DNA of 64,000 nt from Blastochloris sulfoviridis (lineage in GTDB: Bacteria; Pseudomonadota; Alphaproteobacteria; Rhizobiales; Xanthobacteraceae). The position numbers were made by a program, and so were the translations under genes. A model generated the notes under the pieces. That model was not told the origin of the DNA. It searched no databases and saw only the letters and a list, made by a program, of their open reading frames with translations. The stretch covers positions 1-64,000 of the forward strand of contig NZ_VWPL01000004.1 in the NCBI RefSeq assembly GCF_008630065.1, in the 5' to 3' direction. Below, piece after piece: positions 59,409 to 64,000 of this stretch (its first letter is position 1; each line of letters begins with the position of its first letter).

Positions 59409-60866
59409 TCACCAGCCCACGTCGGGGGCCTGGGCTTGGCGCTGCTTCATCATGCGCTGCGAGATCTCCACCGCCTGGCCGAAGGTGCCGAGACCGCGCG
59501 CCTCCAGCATCACCAGCAGCTTCACCCACAGCTTGGCGGTGGCGATGGCGTCGCCGAGCGCGGTATGGCGGCCCTCGACATTGACGCCGAGCCGGTGGGC
59601 CATCGCCGACAGCGAATGGTCGGGCTGGTCGGGAAACACGTGGGCGGCGAGCAGCAGCGCGTCGAGCACCGGATTGTCGAAGACGACGCCGGCCTCCTTC
59701 TCGCGCTTGGCCAGGAAGGCCATGTCGAAGGCGATGTTGTAGGCCACCAGCACCGCATCGCCGGCGAATGCCTTGAACGTCGGCAGCACCTCGCGCACCG
59801 GCGGCTGGCCGGCCACCATGTCCGCCGTGATGCCGTGGAACTTTATCGAGGCCTCCGGAATCGGCCGGCCGGGATCGATCAGCTGCAAATAGGTTTCGCC
59901 GGTCAGCAGCCGGCCATTGACCACCCGGACCGCGCCGATCGAGATCAGTTCGTCGCCGCCGCCGGGATTGAGGCCGGTGGTCTCGGTGTCGAACACCACG
60001 AACGCAATCTTGCGCAGCGGCGTCTCGGACAGCGTGGTGCGCGCCGGCTTGAACAGGTCGAAGTCGTAGAATTCGGGGCGCGGCGGGATCGGCTCGGGCG
60101 ACGCGGGCACGCTGACCGGCCCCTCGGTGGTCTCGGTGAAGGTCAGCACATAGCCGGAGATCTCGCCCGTGGGCTCGCGCATCAGGCCGAGCCGCGCCTT
60201 CAGCGAGATTTCGGAGTCGAGCGCCGACACCACGCAGCGGTGAATCCGCAGCACCGGGTGGGCGTCCGAGGCGGAGCGGCGCAGCATCTCCAGGGTCTGG
60301 CGGATCGGCTCCTCGGCCAGCACGCCGAACAGCGGCCGGTCGAGCCCGAGCCCCGCCGGCCGGTGCAGCAGGCGCCGGGCCGCCTGATTGTAGAGCAGGA
60401 TGCGGTGGTCGAGATTGCACACCACCACGCCCTCGGCGAGGTCGACCAGGATCGCCTCCAGCCGGCTCATCTGCTCCTCGGCGCGCCGGGTGGCCGCCGC
60501 GATGGCCTTGCCGGTGGCCTGCTGCGCCGCGTCGAGCTTGCCGAGCAGGGCCGCGATCTGCTCCGGCAGCCGGCCCAGCGCGTGCCCGTCCGGCACGTCC
60601 AGCGCCCGCGCCTGCGGATTGTCCTGCAGGAGCCGCAGGTCGCGCGTCAGCGCCTCCAGCGGCAGGATCAGCCGGGCGTGCAGCAGCCACCACCCGGCGA
60701 GCCCGGCCAGGATGCCGCCGCCGGCGACCAGCGAGACATAGAGCCCGGCCTGCGCCGGCGGCGCCCCCGCCGCACTGGCGACGGCGAGGATGGCCGCCGC
60801 CGCCACCACGGCGCCGACCAGACCGATGCCGCCGACCACGGCCAGGACGAGCGTGCGTGGCTGCAT
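59409..60866 (-). CDS. Membrane PAS protein with DnaQ-type 3'-5' exonuclease domain
   Basis: 485 residues. Two membrane helices (about 7-30 and 40-62), a helical HAMP-like linker, a PAS domain (about 145-255, GVVVCNLDHRILLYNQAARRL) and a DEDDh exonuclease domain (about 287-465): FDTETTGLNPGGG (DxE), AYNIAFDMAFL (D) and RHTALGDAIATAKL (H, D), so catalysis looks intact. This odd pairing of sensing and nuclease folds recurs in alphaproteobacteria beside CBS-DUF294 proteins; the substrate is unknown. Divergent from such a gene here. Confidence 0.82.
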   Translation of the reverse strand: MQPRTLVLAVVGGIGLVGAVVAAAAILAVASAAGAPPAQAGLYVSLVAGGGILAGLAGWWLLHARLILPLEALTRDLRLLQDNPQARALDVPDGHALGRLPEQIAALLGKLDAAQQATGKAIAAATRRAEEQMSRLEAILVDLAEGVVVCNLDHRILLYNQAARRLLHRPAGLGLDRPLFGVLAEEPIRQTLEMLRRSASDAHPVLRIHRCVVSALDSEISLKARLGLMREPTGEISGYVLTFTETTEGPVSVPASPEPIPPRPEFYDFDLFKPARTTLSETPLRKIAFVVFDTETTGLNPGGGDELISIGAVRVVNGRLLTGETYLQLIDPGRPIPEASIKFHGITADMVAGQPPVREVLPTFKAFAGDAVLVAYNIAFDMAFLAKREKEAGVVFDNPVLDALLLAAHVFPDQPDHSLSAMAHRLGVNVEGRHTALGDAIATAKLWVKLLVMLEARGLGTFGQAVEISQRMMKQRQAQAPDVGW

Positions 60867-60878
60867 CCTCTGCTCCCT

Positions 60879-61001
60879 GTGCGGTTTCCGGGCGATCCCT
60901 ACGGGAACCCGCAAACGATCTCGCCGAAAATCCTCGTCCGGCAGCGGGATTTCCGCGACCGGACGACGGCTCGAAGGCCCGATCGGCCGCAAACCGCCTG
61001 A
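60879..61001 (+). repeat. Family-B palindromic repeat, copy 4
   Basis: TGCGGTTTCCGGGCGATCCC, GCCGAAAATCCTCGTCCGG and CGATCGGCCGCAAACCGCC segments, between the divergent exonuclease and CBS-DUF294 genes. Confidence 0.6.
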
Positions 61002-61099
61002 ACCCCATCCAGACGGAAGACTGGTTCGACCGAAACAATCGTACAAGGTCGCATTGAGACGAGTCGACTGTGCCTGCATATTGTTGCAGGGAAAACGAC

Positions 61100-63214
61100 A
61101 TGCTTCAGACCAGCGCCACGCCGCTGATCGCGCTCGACGCCGTGGCCATCGATTGCGATGCCAGCGACGTCGATCCGCGGCGCGCCCGGCTCGGCCGGAT
61201 CGGGGCGGCGCGCATCCGCGCCGGCCGGCTGACCGACGACAGCCTCGACGATACCCTGCCGGCCGCAACGGACGATGCCGCGCTGCCGGACATGGCGGGC
61301 GTGGCCGGCCGGCTCGACGGGTTTCTCGGCACGGCGGTGGTGATCGGCCACGAGGTCGGGTTCGACCTGGCGGTGCTGGGGCGCGAATACGAGCGCGCGG
61401 GCCTCGCCCGCCAGCCGCCGCGGGTGCTCGACGTGCGGGCGCTGGCCGAGGTCGTCCGGCCCGACCTCGCTGGCTTCTCGCTCGATGTTCTCGCCGGCTG
61501 GCTGGGGCTTGCCGCGCCCCCGCAAGCGACGCCCCCGCACGCTTCCCCGGCCGCGCCCGAGCGGGCGCGGCTGATCGCCGCGATCTTCATCGCCCTGGTG
61601 CCGCACCTGCGCGAGACCGGCATCCGCACCCTGGCCGAGGCCGAGCAGGCCTGCCGCGGCCTGCTGGAGGCGCGCGAGAGCGGCCGGCGCACCGTGGCGG
61701 AAGACGACGCCGCGGCCAGCCGCGTCGATGCCGAGCGCACCTTCGCCCAGCTCGACAGCTATCCCTACCGCCACCGCGTCGCCGAGGTGATGTCGCAGCC
61801 GCCGCTATTCACCGCTGCCGACGCGCCGGTGGCGGCGGCGCTGAAGGAGATCATCGACCGGCGCATCTCCTCACTGTTCGTCGCCCCGCCGGGGGCCGCG
61901 CCGGAGGACGGCCCGTTCGACGCCGAGGGCGTCGGCATCGTCACCGAACGCGACCTCGCCCGGGCCCTGGCCGAGCACGGGGTGGCGGTGCTGGCCATCT
62001 CGGTCAGCGCGATCATGAGCGCGCCGCTGGCGGCGGTGCCGGCGGACGCCTTCGTCTACCGGGCCATCGGCCGGATGGACCGCCTGAGGGTGCGCCATCT
62101 CGGGGTGGTCGACGAGATCGGCCAGGTTGTCGGCGCGCTCTCGGCGCGCGATCTTCTGCGCATGCGCGCGCGCGATGCCGTCTCATTGGGTGACGAGATC
62201 GACGAGGCGCCGGATGTGCCGGCGCTGGCCAAGGCATGGGCGAAGATCGCCTCGGTGGCGGCGAGCCTGCTCGCCGAGGGCGTCGGCGCCCGCGACATCG
62301 CCGCGGTGATCTCGCGCGAGCTCGGCGCGCTCACCCGCCGTGCCGCGGTGCTGGCCGAGCAGACGCTGAGGGCGCGCGGCCGCGGCAAGCCGCCCTGCCG
62401 CTACGCCGTGCTGGTGCTGGGCTCGGCCGGGCGCGGCGAGAGCCTGCTGGCGATGGACCAGGACAACGCCATCCTGTTCGCGCACGGCGCGCCGGACGGA
62501 CCGGAGGACCGCTGGTTCGCCGAACTCGGCAGCGAGCTCGCCGACATCCTGCACGCCGCCGGGGTGCCGCTGTGCAAAGGCGGGGTGATGGCCAAGATGC
62601 CGGCCTGGCGCGGCAGCCTTGAGACGTGGCGCGAGCGCGTTCGCCACTGGATCACCCGCTCAAAGCCGGAGGATCTGCTGTCGGTCGACATCTTCTTCGA
62701 TCTGCGCTGCGTGCACGGCGACGCCCGCATGGCGCGCGACCTGTGGCAGGAGGCGTTCGACGCGGCGCGCGGCCAGGTCGGCTTCGCCAAGCTCCTGGCC
62801 GAGGCCGGCGGCCATGCCCAACCGGCGCTCGGCCTGTTCGGCGGCTTCAAGACCGAGAGCGGCCGCGTCGACCTCAAGAAGACCGGGCTGTTCGCCATCG
62901 TCACCGCGGCGCGCTGTCTCGCCATCCGCCACCATGTCGTCGAGCGCTCGACCCCGGCGCGGCTGGCCGGGGTGCGGGCGCTTGGCGTCGGCGGCGAGCG
63001 CGACCTCGACCATCTGGCCGAGGCGCAGAGCGTGCTGCTCGAAGCCATCCTGCATCAGCAGATCGAGGACGTGCATTCCGGGCGGCGGCTCGGCAATGCC
63101 GTCGATCCCGGCCGGCTCGATGCGACGATGCGCGAGCGGCTGAAGGAGGCGCTGCGCGTCGTCGGCACCATCGACGAGCTGGTCCGGACGCTGATGTTCG
63201 CTGCCGCCCGCTGA
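61100..63214 (+). CDS. DUF294 nucleotidyltransferase-like protein with CBS pair and degenerate exonuclease domain
   Basis: 704 residues. The N-terminal region (about 1-160) looks like a DnaQ-fold exonuclease whose DxE motif has become DCD, so it is probably inactive. A CBS pair follows (about 226-355, VAEVMSQPPLFTAADAPVAA and ISVSAIMSAPLAAVPAD). The DUF294 nucleotidyltransferase (about 440-575) has GSAGRGESLLAMDQDNAI with the GS and DxD residues, and the DUF294 C-terminal domain ends the protein. These proteins are thought to be nucleotide-responsive regulators, often genetically linked to VC_2705-type symporters such as the one at 33647. ATG at 61100; an in-frame ATG at 61070 is less likely. 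Confidence 0.82.
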   Translation: MLQTSATPLIALDAVAIDCDASDVDPRRARLGRIGAARIRAGRLTDDSLDDTLPAATDDAALPDMAGVAGRLDGFLGTAVVIGHEVGFDLAVLGREYERAGLARQPPRVLDVRALAEVVRPDLAGFSLDVLAGWLGLAAPPQATPPHASPAAPERARLIAAIFIALVPHLRETGIRTLAEAEQACRGLLEARESGRRTVAEDDAAASRVDAERTFAQLDSYPYRHRVAEVMSQPPLFTAADAPVAAALKEIIDRRISSLFVAPPGAAPEDGPFDAEGVGIVTERDLARALAEHGVAVLAISVSAIMSAPLAAVPADAFVYRAIGRMDRLRVRHLGVVDEIGQVVGALSARDLLRMRARDAVSLGDEIDEAPDVPALAKAWAKIASVAASLLAEGVGARDIAAVISRELGALTRRAAVLAEQTLRARGRGKPPCRYAVLVLGSAGRGESLLAMDQDNAILFAHGAPDGPEDRWFAELGSELADILHAAGVPLCKGGVMAKMPAWRGSLETWRERVRHWITRSKPEDLLSVDIFFDLRCVHGDARMARDLWQEAFDAARGQVGFAKLLAEAGGHAQPALGLFGGFKTESGRVDLKKTGLFAIVTAARCLAIRHHVVERSTPARLAGVRALGVGGERDLDHLAEAQSVLLEAILHQQIEDVHSGRRLGNAVDPGRLDATMRERLKEALRVVGTIDELVRTLMFAAAR

Positions 63215-63229
63215 AGCAGAATGCGGGCT

Positions 63230-64000
63230 TCACTCCGGCACGCAGATCCGGCCCTGCGCCTGCGCCACCAAGGTGCGCACCAGCAGGACGACAATCAGCA
63301 CCAGGAGAAACGCCCACAGGCCGAGCCCGGCAAAGGTGACGCCGGGGATGCCGGCCTTGGCGCCATAGGTGAGGGTGGCGATGGTCAGCCCGGCCGTGGG
63401 GAAGGACAGCGCCCAGAACGGCACGCCGAACGGTGCCTTGGCGATACGGCCGGCGGCGGCGACCACCAGCAGGGCAAAGGCGATGGTGGCGCCGAAGAGC
63501 ACCTGCGCCCCGGCATCGAGCCCGCCGGTGAGCTTCACATAGGCGATGAAGGCCACCGCCGGCGGCGCGATCAGGATCGCCAGCGTCGGCACCAGCTTGG
63601 GCGGCAGCGGCGCCTCGAACACGAAGCGGTGGATCACCATCGGCAGCAGCACCAGCCAGAACATGAGGCCGGTGCCGAAGAACAGCCACGACACCGACAG
63701 GTAGCCCAGATCGACGCCGGCGATCGGCATCACCACATTGCCGACGGCGGGGATGAACCAGGCCGGATTGAGCGTGGCGACCGGAATGGTGCGCGGCCCC
63801 ATCCAGTGCGACACCACGCCGACGAAGCCGATGGCGTGACCGATGGCGGCGATGATCCACACCACCCGCGCCACCCCCGGCGCATGGGGCAGCAGCATGG
63901 TCGCCACCAGCGCCAGCGCGATGCTGGCGGCCGGGAAGAAATTGATGCGCACGTGGTGGTGCCATTCCGCGACCACCGCGTGGGGATAGCGCAGGAGCTT
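63230..64000 (-). CDS. TDT/TehA (SLAC1-like) family transporter, partial
   Basis: The frame is open to the window edge (the last visible residues are KLLRYPHAVVAEWHH), so the N-terminus is missing. About seven membrane helices are visible: NFFPAASIALALVATMLL, VVWIIAAIGHAIGFVGVV, NPAWFIPAVGNVVMPIAG, LFFGTGLMFWLVLLP, PTLAILIAPPAVAFIAYV, PFWALSFPTAGLTIATLTYG and LLVLIVVLLVRTLV. NPAWFIP and PFWALSFP are typical of the tellurite-resistance/dicarboxylate transporter family, which includes SLAC1 anion channels. The substrate cannot be inferred. It converges with the CBS-DUF294 gene, 15 bp between stops. Confidence 0.88.
   Translation of the reverse strand, partial: KLLRYPHAVVAEWHHHVRINFFPAASIALALVATMLLPHAPGVARVVWIIAAIGHAIGFVGVVSHWMGPRTIPVATLNPAWFIPAVGNVVMPIAGVDLGYLSVSWLFFGTGLMFWLVLLPMVIHRFVFEAPLPPKLVPTLAILIAPPAVAFIAYVKLTGGLDAGAQVLFGATIAFALLVVAAAGRIAKAPFGVPFWALSFPTAGLTIATLTYGAKAGIPGVTFAGLGLWAFLLVLIVVLLVRTLVAQAQGRICVPE

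Overview
The window is GC-rich DNA from an alphaproteobacterium, most likely Hyphomicrobiales (Rhizobiales) near Rhodopseudomonas, Bradyrhizobium or Xanthobacteraceae. The evidence is a set of lineage-typical genes (CpdR, MucR, DUF2336, DUF1491, DUF5330, DUF6456, a DivJ/PleC-type kinase), a CtrA-type box, and intergenic palindromic repeats like the RIME elements of rhizobia. This placement is an inference from gene content.

Region 1 (1-12487) is the right part of an integrated island. It starts inside an IS256-family element that has cut off the 5' end of a tyrosine integrase. Next come a restriction-modification module (DUF3883 nuclease, C5-cytosine methyltransferase, Vsr), a small conserved protein, a BRO-N protein, a coupled RNase HI/helicase pair, a nested hairpin, a serine recombinase, a membrane protein and a frameshifted second integrase. 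The island appears to end at the 3' part of a tRNA (12460-12487), read here as the far attachment site; the full tRNA should lie left of the window.

Region 2 (12500-31760) is ordinary chromosome: a NifX/NifB-like protein, a REC-EAL protein with a cysteine cluster, a PhnA-type protein, a large secreted GH114-like RTX protein, tRNA-Val(GAC), cpdR, an N-formylglutamate amidohydrolase, a probable small RNA, a divergent pair of units around a perfect CtrA box, a sensor kinase operon, sufE, a phosphotransferase flanked by inverted repeats, a DUF6456/DnaA-C-like pair and a secreted phytase-family esterase-like protein.

Region 3 (32124-42997) holds a Na+/solute symporter pair, three small membrane proteins, and a run of genes that looks like a ferrosome (fez) cluster: HMA-domain protein, two small glycine/alanine-rich membrane proteins, a GPY-repeat membrane protein, a P1B-6-like ATPase with an SCA membrane motif, a second HMA protein, and then a CbiZ (adenosylcobinamide amidohydrolase) protein. 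A perfect FNR/FixK box lies 171 bp upstream of the first gene, suggesting oxygen control of iron storage.

Region 4 (43276-48617) is a haem-uptake system on the minus strand: ECF sigma factor, FecR-type anti-sigma, TonB-dependent receptor with STN domain, and a HasA-like haemophore with an RTX-like tail. No type I exporter is present.

Region 5 (48929-64000) has a haloacid dehalogenase, mucR, msrB with an oligopeptidase B, a proline-rich membrane protein, sodB, a glycosyltransferase-39-type membrane protein, a Crp/Fnr regulator with a DUF2892 protein, a divergent pair of DnaQ-fold signalling proteins (one PAS-linked, one CBS-DUF294) and a TDT/TehA-type transporter cut by the window edge. Intergenic space throughout is rich in dispersed palindromic repeats and in short tandem duplications, several of which copy the ends of genes.
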